DNA of 64,000 bases from Limanda limanda (taxonomy: Eukaryota; Chordata; Actinopteri; Pleuronectiformes; Pleuronectidae), in contig NC_083642.1 in the NCBI RefSeq assembly GCF_963576545.1, positions 6,662,901 to 6,726,900 of the forward strand, written 5' to 3'. Positions within the stretch are counted from its first letter, which is position 1; each line of letters opens with the position of its first letter. The notes beneath the pieces are model-generated. The model saw only the letters and a program-made list of their open reading frames with translations, ran no database searches and was not told the origin of the DNA. The position numbers and the translations under genes are program-made. This document shows, piece by piece, positions 13,201-25,142 of this stretch.

Positions 13201-14678
13201 CTCCAGCTCATCCCTTCTGTTGTTTCCGAATGAAAACCCACTTCATAATTTGATTATTTATGGAGGAGGACACAGGTGAGAATGCAGAGCTGAGTCATAT
13301 CTTGAGCAGCTCAAAAGAACCTGGCGGATCAGACCAATAAAAACACTGGGAGAGCAAACAATGCAACACGTATCCTGCTGAAATAGCATGAGACTTTAGT
13401 TCTTCTCCGAAGAAGAGCAAACCAGCATCTTTCTGTCCCGACCTCTCTCTGGGATTACTTCGAACCAGTCACTCTCTGAAGGTTCCTCTACAGCGCTTCA
13501 GCCAGAGAGACACCTAATATCCATCAGAAGAACAGAGGAGAAGCATGGGGAGAGAAAAATGGAGAGACAACTTAAGTGGTGTCTTTGATAAAACTGTGTT
13601 TTTGAAGCACGGCCCCGTTTAACTTCAACGGGACAAAAGGAAACCAGGATGGGGAAAGTGTGTCTCGCGATGGTGCTGCACATCAATCCACACCTCAGAT
13701 ACCTGCATGCCTCCCAAACAGAGGAGACTCTAAAGCCGCCGCTCCTCCCTTTAAACTCGCGCTCTTTGATCGTCTCCCTCTCGAATGTAAAGACGGTTAC
13801 CACCTGCACCGCAGAGAGTTCAAGCTCCCCCACAACCTCCCGACCGACTCACCCGCCTCGGAATCCACACGATGTGCTTCCTCGCTCTGAGAAAAGTTTA
13901 AAGAAAGAAAAGAGGGCAGAGGAACTTTCTTCCCTCTGCACCAGATAGTCATCTCTACTTATGCTGCAGGATGCAAGGTGGCCGGGCTGCTGTGTGCGCT
14001 GGTAAATTACTGGGTCAGTGAGTACGATAGCCCCGTTTACCGGCCAAATGATCACTTCTGTGCCTGTTTATCTGCTTCCACTTCTCTGTATTGATCAAAG
14101 TTTTTGCCTGGGTCCATCAAAGGCCAAAGCCGACGCAGTTTGTTTTTAACTTAGGTTCTTCGGTCTCGGCCAATTAAAAGGGCTGCAGCAACATCACTCG
14201 AGGGCTAAACGAGACCAGTGAGATCCCGCAAGAGGCTTCGCTGACAGATTCAATCTCTCCTCCTCTGCACCGTTGTTATATCTATTTTAAATTTCTCCTC
14301 CTGACTTCGCCTTTCTTTCATTTTGCTGCAGGTACTACGCGTGGAACTGCATAATGGTCTCTTCCCTCCATCATTCAGATTTAGCTGAAGCTAGGTGCTT
14401 GAAATTTTAATTTTTGTGATATCTACATTCGGAGCATTTGTCAAGACTGCGACTTGAAGCGTGTTTGATGTCTACCGAACTCTTTTTTTTACTTCATGCA
14501 TACTGATATTCGGTTTTCAACTAAATCTTCACGGCGTTTGTTGGTGTAAACAAAACAGAAATGCTGATGTGATGCATAACTCTCTGATAAGCTGGCTACT
14601 GTATAACTGCTCGGCAATTTATTTTGAGCTGTATAGACAATATAGCTTACTGGGTTTTTTCTAGTATGACTTGAATCC

Positions 14679-14990
14679 TTAAAGGTCCCAAATTTACACT
14701 TTCACATACATTTTTATTTCAAGTTTGGATTTCTGTAACAAGATATGTTTGTTTTTTTCAACTGACAAAACCCATCTCAGTGTAGTTTTTCCGCCTCGTT
14801 CATGCTTCTCTCTAACAGAGGATTTTGTGTGCTTGTCTGAGCCTCTCTTCTGATTGGCTAACAATTGTTTGACTGATACACAGTCTGTATTACTGTACCT
14901 TGGTATATGAAAAGAGTACGTCAGTCTGTGCTGGCAAATCCAAGCAAGTCCAGAAAAATAAACAGGTCACTGGTCTCTGATATTATTATC
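14679..14990 (+). repeat. Probable dispersed repeat starting TTAAAGGTCCC
   Basis: The block starts TTAAAGGTCCC. It contains CAGTGTAG, CCGCCTCGTTCATGC, AACAGAGGATTTTGTGTGC and TCTGATTGGCTAACAATTG in the order I associate with a widespread teleost repeat. TTAA at the left end would fit a piggyBac-type target site, but I see no matching right end and set the right boundary only approximately. No coding remnant is present. Confidence 0.45.
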
Positions 14991-16521
14991 CCTGGGAAGG
15001 CTGTGAAATTATATAAATATCCTTTTGTTTTTTGTTCTTTGTTAAGTTAAAAAAAAAGGGGTTGGACAGTTGATAACTGTGACACCAAACATTCTGGACA
15101 GCTTCTTTGAATAAACATATTTCTGAATTCCAGTTGTGTGCATTTGTGTGTTTACACCTTCACTTAATTATATAAACCGGCTTTATACACAAAAGACATG
15201 AAAGTCTATTTTTCTTCTACATGGAACATTTAAGATAAAGCTTCTACAAATAAATGTTTTTGGAATGTAAGCATACAGAGCAGTAGTAAATTAAATTTTG
15301 CTTTGAAATGGTCAGTTTCTTTGTTCCTCCATTACAATATTATGAAATCACTGCAACCTCCACTGTCATGTCTACACGACTCGTTTCACAGCAAAACATT
15401 TAATATTACATTAACTCTATATTGTGGATTTTGCCTTGTTCACTGTTTCTTTGTTTGTCTGTTCTCTTTTCAACATCAACCTGCCTGGGACTGCAGAGGA
15501 AAATTAGTCTGAGATTAACTCTGCTACATTTATATGAACCATTGTGCTCATATTGATTAATGTACACTGTCCCTTTTAAATAAATAAAAGCTAAAAGTTA
15601 AACATCTAAATCGTTGTAGTTCAATCCATCTGTGTAAAACAAATTGCAAACCCTTCGCTGTTGTGATATATTTGTTTCCCTTTCTTCCCAGATTTGTAAG
15701 CTCTTTGATAAAAAAGTCTCTTTCATGGATAGTTTGGTTCTGTTAAATGTTCAGCAGCAGAAAAGACCATCCTTGACAGCACACTGTCGTCAAACTACCA
15801 GTATTAAGTAGACACAGCGGAGTGGTTTCACCGGTCTCAGCCAACTGGAGGTGGGCGACAGTTAGGGCTCTCCCGTCCCGTGAGAACAGAAACTGTTAAC
15901 ACAGCAATGGCTCCAGCATTGCTGAGTGGCACTAACAGGGGGAGGGGCTGTGTAGCGAGGGGACTCACCTCTCTCTACCCTCCAGTTTCCCTCATCGAGC
16001 AAAAAAGCTTTCTCTTGTCTCTCGGTTTGGTGTAATGTGCGTCAGGATCGCTGGAATTCAATTACCGTTCCCTTTTAGCCGCGCCTGTAATCTTCCTGTT
16101 CCAGTCATATGCTCTGGGTGCCAGCCAGTGTCACACACCCAAAATGATTTCTTTTATGACCAGCCAGCGAGAGCACAAACTGTATGCAGTTATAGAGCAG
16201 ATCTGGATCCATTCAACCCACCATTTTGCCTAAACCTAATTATGTTACATTTGGGCGAATGTCACTATAAACTGTGGGGGTATAACAGTGTACTCTCTAA
16301 TGAGTGTTCAATTAAACAGAGAGCACCCACAAGGCAAAAAGGGCCAATAAAGCCAAGGGAACGCTTTTCAAATTGACATGGTTTCTTCTTTGGGTCCCAG
16401 TGAAGTCTTCAATCAACAATCCAAGACTTTACCATTTAGAAAAATATGATTCATCACTTTCTGGCTGGGATCTAGATGAGAGGATTTACATCACTCTTGT
16501 GTCTTCATGGTGAAATATTAT
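14991..16521. other. Gene-free interval
   Basis: No gene is supported. The interval is AT-rich with a nine-base A run near 15050. The segment from about 15780 to 16010 is more GC-rich, but has neither splice sites in a sensible arrangement nor a recognisable product. Confidence 0.55.
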
Positions 16522-16750
16522 GCTACGTCCAGCAGCAGATACTCTTAGCTTAGCATAAAGACTGGAAACAGAGGGGAGAGCTAGTCTGACTCTGTCCAAA
16601 GGAAACTGAATTTTCCGACCAGCACCTCTAAAGCTCATCAATCAACATGTCGTATCTAGTTTGTTTAATCTAATTAAAGGGTGGAAATTATAGGAGGTGG
16701 TGTAAGTAATGTGTCTGACTACTTCTTGGCCAACTGCGGTAGAAATGCCA
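16522..16750 (-). repeat. Diverged dispersed fish repeat (TTAGCTTAGCATAAAGACTGG type)
   Basis: CTTAGCTTAGCATAAAGACTGG-like wording at about 16543-16565, then CTCTGTCCAAAGG, then CAGCACCTCTAAAGCTCAT and finally ACTACTTCTTGGCC, follow the order of a repeat that is abundant in teleost genomes. The orientation assigned is by the form in which GCTAAGCTAAGC reads forward. It is old: the right part has lost several words. A related fragment may lie at 44340-44460. Confidence 0.7.
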
Positions 16751-19700
16751 AAACCTAAACAACTCTGAAAAATAGGAGAGACGGATACTTAACTATTTGG
16801 GAACTTACAAAACATTGTTGTCCTCATGATTTAAGTTATACCAGAAAACTTTAAATTCCAGACTTGCCTTTCACTTATGAACAACACAGCAGGAGATTGT
16901 CCGGGTTAGACATGTTCACAACAACAGAACGATCTGTGGAGCGTTCAGGTGAGGGGGGGCATCGTTGTGCGGGAGGAAGAACACGATGCATAAATTCTGC
17001 CGAAAACATTACATGTTTTGTTTCTGGCACATCAACACCAACGTCAGGTCTAATCACCAAGAGCTCTGAAAGACTGTCATCTTTCCAAGTTGACATCTCT
17101 TCCTCGTCCTCCATTTGTATGGCTCCTCTTCTTCTTCCTGAGACGTTTGTATTAGTTTAGTTTTTCTCAGTTTTGGGATCAGTCGTGTGTTAGAAACCTC
17201 ATCAACTTGGACGTTCAGTAGGAGGCTGGTGGGAGGAGCCACAGACGATGTCCGCAGCAACCGACTCGGACGTTTGCGTTCTTGCACGCAGCAGATTGTT
17301 TCTGGAGAACACCTGGAGTTCATTGCAGCTTCAGTGAAGTTTGGAGGAACTCAAGTGTTGTTCCACAGTTGAAAGAATTCAGCGAGGGACCGTGGGCATT
17401 GTCATCACCTCCGACAAACATGCGTTTGCGTTTAATTATCAGCTGTTTACTCTCCCGTCCTGCGTGTCAATCTCATGGACCCCCCCAAAAAAATCTGACA
17501 CACACTGTGGCCCCACGCTATTAACTAGAGTCAACAGAGCAATGATCTGTGCCTGGTGTTCCTGTCTTGCGATAGGTGAGGAGCGGCGCCCCCCGCCCCC
17601 CCCGCTCCACCTGCCTCTCCTGTCTGCCGGAGTTAATTTATCTGGGTGATAAGCAGGTGGACGAGGGGAGGAGAGGCCCTCAGACTGAGCTGCACTGTCA
17701 GACCTGGCAGACTGAGTGACAATGCTAATAGCCCGGTCCCATTAACCTCACCACACGCCTCACCTTTATCTACCACACAAAAGACGGTTTGTTTGCTTGT
17801 TGGATGATAATATTTACCCCGTGATTTGGCAGCCGCAGACATGACAAATATATTTGTGCGTTTTGAGGCGTCGCTGTGATTCGGGGTAAAGAGATGTGCG
17901 ACTGAAAAGAGACAGCTCGCGTTTTACAGCTCCTGCCTGTGATAAGAGGGTAATGTTCTTAGCCTAATCGGCACCTTTTAAAATACAGGAACATTCTTGT
18001 TTGCCCGTTCCTTTACTTTTAAATGAACACTGTCTTTGTCTGCTGCTATTCAACAATGCATTTGGCTCACGACCACACAACACAGTGTATCTCCATAAAA
18101 CACAATGCATCTGTAAGTTGCATTAGTGCATTTAGGCAGTTTGTTCTCATCTTAAGGCCACGGTCCTGTGAGCTCGGTGTTTGTATAGAGACGAGCCCGC
18201 TGGTGGGCTCAGTGCTCCGGTGCCGGGCGCGAGACCAAGAGATATCGCTTTAATTGGAGAGTTACTGATCCTGCAAGGCATTTGGGTGCCAGACGTTAGC
18301 ATCAATGCCTCTCGCCGTATTCTGCTGCGCAATCACAAAAATGATATTGGGGGGACAGCAGGTGATCCATAAACGCTGTGTTTTAAAGCCTTGTTAATTA
18401 TTCCTTCAGAAGTCTAATGAACAATGGGGATAAAACCTCGTGCGGGGCAAATCTATTTGTGGGACACGAGGAGCCAACTCTCTTTCAGATACAACACTTC
18501 AGAGCCTTTACCCCCCCCCCCCCCATCTCATCTGTCAACATGAGTCTGTCATTATCAAACTCGCACACATGCAAGTTTTCCACTTTGATCGCGCACCCGT
18601 ATGTAGCCGGTACAATATTTAACACTTACAACGATACGGTGTTTGGACAGAAATATGTGCTCAAAATGGAGTCTACCATGCATAATGAAGCAGATGCCGA
18701 AGATTATATAGTTTGGCACAGAATTTGAATATGCATAGATTATCTCCTATTTGATTTAGCAGCTGTCTGGGTGGGGATGCGTACAGTACATCACTTAGGA
18801 ATACTGGGAGCTCTGCATTCTTGAATTTGGTTTCAGCGTAGTTTATTGTATTTCCCCGTGCGGAACAGTCATTGTATTCCGTCTTTTTGGTCGGAGAGGG
18901 CTTAATACACGGCAGGCCTGCCAGCTCTTTCACTCCATAAGAGATATGAGAAGAAGCAGATTAGCTCAGCTATCCATCCGTGACCTTGATATTACGATGA
19001 AGACGGATAAGAGCTTTCTTTTTCCACCTGGCCAAACCCTGCAAGGCTGTTTAAACAGCAGGCCAGGCAGTCATCATCCATTCAAAACAAATGTCTTCTA
19101 CCGGGGTTCAATTTTTCAGCCATTCTACTCCCTCTCCCCTCGGCCAATTAATGATGTCAGCAGAATAAAACAGATGCTCGCTATGGGCTGGAGCTTCCAC
19201 AGAGACGACAAGGACAGTGGTTGTGCAGTTTAAACCTCAAAAGTCATTTTGGATTCAACCTTAACTGCTTTTAAAAGCTTCACAGAGTCGGAGCGCGGAG
19301 AAAAAAAAGTTCCACTGCAAAGGGTTTGACTATTTACCCTCTCTGTGGCGAACCCTTTGTTAATTCCTCACTAACAATGTCATGCTATTACTAGAGTATA
19401 CTTTACAGAGTGCACATTATCTACCCCCCCTAAAAAAAGACCTTAAAGCAACGGTTTGAAATAATGAGTGGGGCAGAAGTGATCTGCACTCCATCCTCAC
19501 CTAACAAAGAGATTAAAAATGCAATGTGGAGCTCAAGCACCCTGCAACCGCTGACTGTACTGAAAGAGGCTGGTTAAGTTGCTGCTTCCGTAAGCAGGCA
19601 CAAACTTTATCTTTGCTTTTTAGAGCGCATTCGAGATGATGCATCTTTATTGTATGTGGCCTAGGCGCGATTCCAACTTACACCAACAATGCACAGTATT

Positions 19701-22700
19701 CTGAATTAGCTAGAACTCTTTGTTCATTATGAGAATAAAACAAATTTCCATTCATAATAAATAGCAGTATAAAGATGTTTTCTTTGTCCTGCCATTGGAG
19801 GAAGAAAGGAAATGCATTATTCTTTATGTTCTGCATAATCAGAACACACAGGATATAATACAGTAAGAGCCAACAGATTCTGAGGCCTGATCTTTGGCCG
19901 GTGAGAATGATGTGTAGCTGCTTGTTCCCATTGCTGTGGCGCTCCTTGTCATTTTAGAGCTCATTGGTTTTTTCCACCTGGAATGCATGTTGACAACTTC
20001 CTCATTAGGGCGCCTGGCTAAAAGCACCTGCAGTTGTCCACTGTGGGCCGACATGTCATGGAGGAAGTGCTGAGAGGGCATGCCTCTCTTTTACTAGAAT
20101 GCACTGAGAGTATTAAAGAGACGGCATTAGGACGTAATGAGTAAAAAAACGTCTTTCTTACACCGAAGTCAGGGAGCTGATGGGATTTTCATGCTAGACT
20201 AGATCTCAAATGCATTCGGCAGACAGACACTGCTCAGGACAGCTTTGTTTTTTTCCTCAGGCAGTAGCTGGTGTATTTTGAGTTACATTATATGTGATGA
20301 TTCCTGAGAATGTTCCAATGTATGTTCTCTGGCTGGGGGGAACATGAGTTTAAAAAAATACAAATGAGAATGTCCTGACACAATAATAGATAATAAAAAA
20401 TTAGATTTTCCAGTAAAGACAACTATTTGTTGTATGGGACTTATTGTTTTTAAAGTTAGTTCTCTTTAGTTCTTTGATTTTCGTAATTTCTTTGTATGTG
20501 AAACAATTGATATAAAGATTACAATGATATTCTCAGTAATGGACTTTTTCTGTTTGTATAACACATACACTTCAGTCGAGTGTTTTATTTATTTTTTTTA
20601 GATCAAAGGAGGACTTTCCAGATACAAATCAAGCCTCTTCACTAAAATATAATGGGTAATTAAAATAGTTAGAGAGAAGACTGTGCAGTGTCCCTTATAA
20701 GACCTGCTCACTTAAGTCCCTGGATTTGGCAAATAAAGCCGAAAATGCCCTTTGACCATTAAGTGAACTGAATTTCAGAGAGAGAAACACTGGTGATTCA
20801 TACAGTACGCAGGTTGTAATGCACTAGAGGCGAAAAAGCTAAAAAAAAAAGCTATGTAGGAAGGGAAAGGGGGGGAGAGATGAGAGAGAGAGGAAAGTGA
20901 GGGCAAAAGAAGAGAGAGAGTGAGCACAGTAGGAACAGAGGAGAAGTAAAGATGGAAACCAGGACATGATGGGAAACAGGACGTGATGGAGGTGGTGCTA
21001 CGCCAAAAGTTATCCACTGATCCATGCAGAAACAGATGCATTTGATCACAGCAAATCTCGGGCTTAGAGCATAAATACATAATAAACAAAAATTAATGGA
21101 GGCAAGTGCCATGCATGCGTTTCATCGGTCTGTGAGTTCCCACTACAGTGACTGGAGCAGGGCAGAGGCATCCATATGGATGCTGCTTAGACAGCAGACT
21201 TGTTAACATATCTCCTTCACTGCTCCTAGCAAAGCGTTGCAGAGATAGAATACATATCAGCCACATTTAATAAAAACAATACGAGTCTATGTGGGAGGGA
21301 TTTAAAAAAACAACAACAAAAAAAACATGATACAGCTAAAAAACAAAGATATCTTGCCAAGCGCGATGTTCATGCCAAATCTGATCAATATCTCTGGCCA
21401 ACTGTTACTACGTAGTTCAAAGCACTTATTATAATGTGCTGCACAGGCTGGAGTACTGTATGTGCTCAATACCTCATAATGAAATAGTGAAGCAGAGGGA
21501 AATACCTCAACATACTGCACGACATAAACACTCGGATAATTTGCCAATCTTCCAGACGTCAAAGGCCGCGCGTTATCCTGCAACAACTGATCACGGCTAA
21601 TTCGGCGAGTGTTCTGAGCAGAGCGGTGCAGGAGCAACGAGCAGGACTCCGAGCTTACATCTGAATTCTACGACTCGCAATTAGAACAACCATCTTTCCC
21701 ACTAGTGCAGCAGAAAAAACACGAAGAAGTCAAGGATGATGAATTAGTCTAATGATTCCACAGTAATATCGCTCAGAGACAGAGCTGGAGGAAATTGCTG
21801 TTCCCAAGCGGAGGGCCTGAAATTACCCCTAAAGATACGGCTGAACTTTTGCCATTGCATTCTCTGTTGCCATCATTATTTAGTGAACCCTCCTGTTTGT
21901 GTTGGTATCAATTGGATTCTCGCTGCCTCCTATGGCCATCATGGCAACATTCTCTCGTTCCCTCTTTCACCTTCTCTCTCGTTTGCCCTCTCCTGTCTGT
22001 GTGATCACATGCTATAACAAGCACACAAAGCCCAGTGGGATGCTAATGCTCACTGCCACTGCCACCCCCCTTTCCCTCTCCCTCTCTGTCTGCTTGTCAC
22101 ATATGACTTCCCCATCTGAGTCAAGTCTGGGGCATGATAGAGGAGTTATGTATTGTATAGGCTGTCTCAGATGGCTGGCCTCCGCTGTGGATGAGAAAGG
22201 GACAAGCAGGGGCAAACATGATAGAAAACACAACACACACGCACGTAACGCCACGAAGCCTCAGGGGTGAAGGTCACGGGAGTCAACCCAGCGGTTCAGT
22301 GGTGAACGCTAATTAGCGCACAGCTCTGACCTTGACAAGATGTCCTTTCTCCTCTGTCAAGAAGCAGTTGTTGCCACAATGCAACGCAGACTGAAAGAAA
22401 ATCCTCAGCTGAATGAGATCTATTGATGGCAGGGTGAGCAGTGGAGGAGACAGGAATAAAAACATCGCCACACCGCTTGACGTACTCCCTCAGCAACTTT
22501 CTGTGACTTTGGCTTGTTGCACCCTCATTTGAATGCATTACACGACCTCAGAATACAAAAACACAAACCTCAATAAATAAGGCCTGTGTGTTTCAGGCTG
22601 TGCAGTCTGCGCTGATCTGGGCCTTTCAGCCCACTCTGCATGATTAACAGAGGTAGCAACATTTTTGCTTGAATAAATTAAAAACTTTGGTGGCCTAGCC

Positions 22701-23039
22701 ACTTTTAAGGGCGAGGCAGAGGGAGATGCACAACCGATACGTCTTTGTTTGCAGAATCTCCAAAGGCCCTCGTAAAAAAAAAATTTGCACAAAATTTCAT
22801 GCTTACGCCACAACAAAAGAAATGATATAAAGCAAGGGGAAGCAGCAGAAATGAAATATGGCTGTCATACTCAGAACAACCCCTTTAGAGTTGATGTAAT
22901 AAAAACTGTCCATCTGATACAGAGTCAGCAACTGAGGAGTTACCAAAAAGTACAAGTGTCGGGTTGTAAAATGTCTCAATGTCAAAGTCTTTCACCATCT
23001 AGCTGTTCAATATGGTGGTAAAAATCCCCCTTGGAGTTA
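16751..23039. other. Long gene-free interval
   Basis: About 6.3 kb without a supportable gene. It contains C-runs at 18511-18524 and about 17590, purine-rich tracts at about 20865-20945, and A-rich tracts near 20840 and 21305. Blocks such as 18370-18420, 19140-19160 and 21540-21610 look like unique, possibly constrained DNA. No RNA gene, CRISPR-like array or domain-bearing open frame is visible. Confidence 0.55.
18511..18524. repeat. C homopolymer (14 bases)
   Basis: An uninterrupted run of 14 C residues, comparable to the run at 5539-5552. Such runs are prone to length error in assemblies. Confidence 0.9.
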
Positions 23040-23345
23040 GAGGAGGGAAAGTTCTCAATTTCTTAGACACATCTCGAGGTCGACTCTGCGTTGATGCAGA
23101 GACAGAGCATCATCGATTATGTTCTCAGGTATGGTAATTTTTGTAGCTGCAGATTTATAACCACCGCTTCTCAGTCGTCTAAAATGCTTTTTTAAAACAC
23201 AAATCATGAGGCTAGTGAAGAGGCACACCTCTAGTAGACCCACAGTGATAAAAATAATTCTTCGATGCATCGGTTCTCACTTTATCATGGAATCGTAGGA
23301 CGCTTAATCGGAATTGAATCGTGAGGTGCCTAGAGATTCCCGCCC
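23040..23345. mobile_element. Decayed hAT-like nonautonomous element
   Basis: The right part (about 23245-23345) carries ATAATTCTTCGATGCATCGG, then GAATTGAATCGTGAGGTGCC and AGATTCCCGCCCCTA. This is the characteristic end of a teleost nonautonomous DNA element with repeated ATCG motifs. No transposase remnant is visible. The left boundary is approximate, and neither terminal inverted repeats nor a target duplication could be delimited by eye. Confidence 0.55.
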
Positions 23346-24618
23346 CTACTTAGAATACAAAACAAAACCAAAGACCTGAGAAACCGGTCGACCTGGGGCA
23401 CACCGTCCTGCAATCTTTATGATATGGGACAAACATAGTCTGTCTGCACCACCATTACCACGACCGGTGCTTTCAGACAGAGCTAAAAAACATGGATGAC
23501 CTGCGACTGAACCGATGTCCAGACTTAGACCATCTTATGGCCAAAAATAGCATCAGAAATGTGAGTGTGGGAGATCTGCTCCAGGTTCGGCTGAGAGGAC
23601 GAAAAAAGCAGAATGCAAAAACCCTGCCTGGTGGCCCATGGTTGCTTTGAGACAAGATTTTACATCTCTGGAAAATAATGGTGGCAGCAACAATTTTCTC
23701 CTCCACTCAACTCTTGCGTGGTTAACAGTTTAATTAGAATAATGCTACTCTGTACAGGCAACAAGACACTCAAGATGAAATGTGTGCTCGCAAATTCAAA
23801 CACAACAAAATGCCCGGTTATGTGTTTGACACTGGAGCCACTTTGTTCTCTGAAAAACCAGAAACCCATTGTTGATAAATAAAATACTTAAGGGATATTA
23901 AGTATTGTAGAAACAGCCCAGAAATATTTTGTTTGTTAAGGATATATTTTTTTTTTATATATATAAGTATACTGCTGACTAACACTTTGTTGGAATCCAT
24001 GACTACAAATATATTTTTGTGTATAGGTTTATAGTCTAAAATCGGGGGGAAAAAACAGAGCCCCTGGTATAATACAGTAGTTTTCCTAAATAGAGTAGAC
24101 CCTGGATTTTCTGTTAATTAATCCATGAGCCTTTTTTCCTGGATAAACTCCTCTATTTATGACTTTCCCATAAGTGGGTTTCATGTATAATGGAAGCCAG
24201 AGGGAACGGGGTAGAATGTGAATTATGAGTCAAGCTTGTTAGACGGCCGGTTGACTGTTTACATGCTTGGCTTGTCCCGGGTCGACCCTAGTTAACAATT
24301 CATGGTGGAAGTTTTCCTATCTTTCCGACAGACCTCGGCGCAAAATGCATCTGGAGCCAAGAGGTGTTCATCCTGTCTGTGTTCACTCAGTCAGCCCCCT
24401 TTTAAGCTGTCGGTTCCTGTTGTCCTCTTCATCGCCTCTTCCGTCTGTGTCTGCCTTATGGTGCGAACCTGTAGGTCAAGGTCCCACTGCCACAGACGCG
24501 GAACGCTGAGTTTCCAGGCCAGAGCTTCCCCTTAAGCATCAGAACAAGTCAAGTGGCCCAACAAGGAAGATCGGAAAGAACAACTGGTTCGTCTATGAAG
24601 TGTGTGCCATTCGGAATC
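23346..24618. other. Gene-free interval
   Basis: No gene is supported. The interval includes an AT dinucleotide/T-run stretch at about 23942-23968 and otherwise unique AT-rich sequence. Confidence 0.55.
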
Positions 24619-24840
24619 TTCCACCCATGCATGCATTATGTATAGCGCATGTCCTTTGTGGGTCACACAAGGTGGACTGGAGAGATCCTCACTGACATTG
24701 GGTGAGAGGCAGGGTACGCCATGGACAGGTCACCAGTCCATTACAGAACCAAGTCTGTGGACTGTGGCAGGAAGGAGGAGGAGCTAGAAAAAAACTCCAG
24801 ACAAAAAGGCCCAGGCCGACGATCAGATTCAAACTATCAG
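24619..24840 (+). repeat. Diverged dispersed fish repeat, copy 2
   Basis: ATGCATTATGTATAGCGCATGTCC is followed by CTGACATTGGGTGAGAGGCA, GGTACGCCATGGACAGGTCACC and GTGGACTGTGGCAGGAAGG, then GATTCAAAC. This is the same dispersed repeat as 6211-6380 but keeps the 5' portion and has lost the central segment that usually lies between the CCAGTCCAT and GGACTGTGG words. It is not part of a gene. Confidence 0.8.
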
Positions 24841-25083
24841 CAGGAAATATTGAGCAAATGAAAACTTCAGGTGCTACATGTTTAATAAATTTACAAAAAA
24901 AGTTAAAATCTTTTATGAACATTACCAATGTCATTAGCAATTAATGGGTGTCTATGTAGATCTATGCAGGAGGGTGTTATATGCGTAGACCACCATAAGG
25001 GGATTGAACCACATCTGTGTGCTAAGTCAGCACTGAAAGGGACATCAAAGAGTGACGATAGAGGATTATACTGAGCATGAGGT

Positions 25084-25142
25084 GCAGGTATGTGTGCACA
25101 CGTGTGTGTAGGTGTGTGTGCAGGTGTGTGTGTGTGTAGGTG
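25084..25142. repeat. GT-rich microsatellite
   Basis: Interrupted TG repeats with GTAGGTGT units. It produces a Cys/Val/Gly-rich spurious open frame that was disregarded. Confidence 0.85.

Larger units (their letters stand above)
6381..14678. other. Long gene-free interval
   Basis: About 8.3 kb with no supportable gene. A 188-codon open frame on the minus strand (10110-10676) is the longest here, but its predicted protein is low-complexity, shows no domain and crosses unique AT-rich DNA, so I read it as chance. A 20-base T run lies at 7316-7335. Blocks rich in ATTA/TAATTA cores (about 7120-7220, 10000-10110 and 12530-12560) resemble developmental enhancers, but conservation cannot be judged from one sequence. 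Confidence 0.55.

Noticed and set aside
13189..13275. Possible exon between TTCCACAG and CACAG/GTGAGA
   Set aside because: Only one frame is open, its product is unremarkable, and the sequence is AT-rich with homeodomain-like cores; more likely noncoding.
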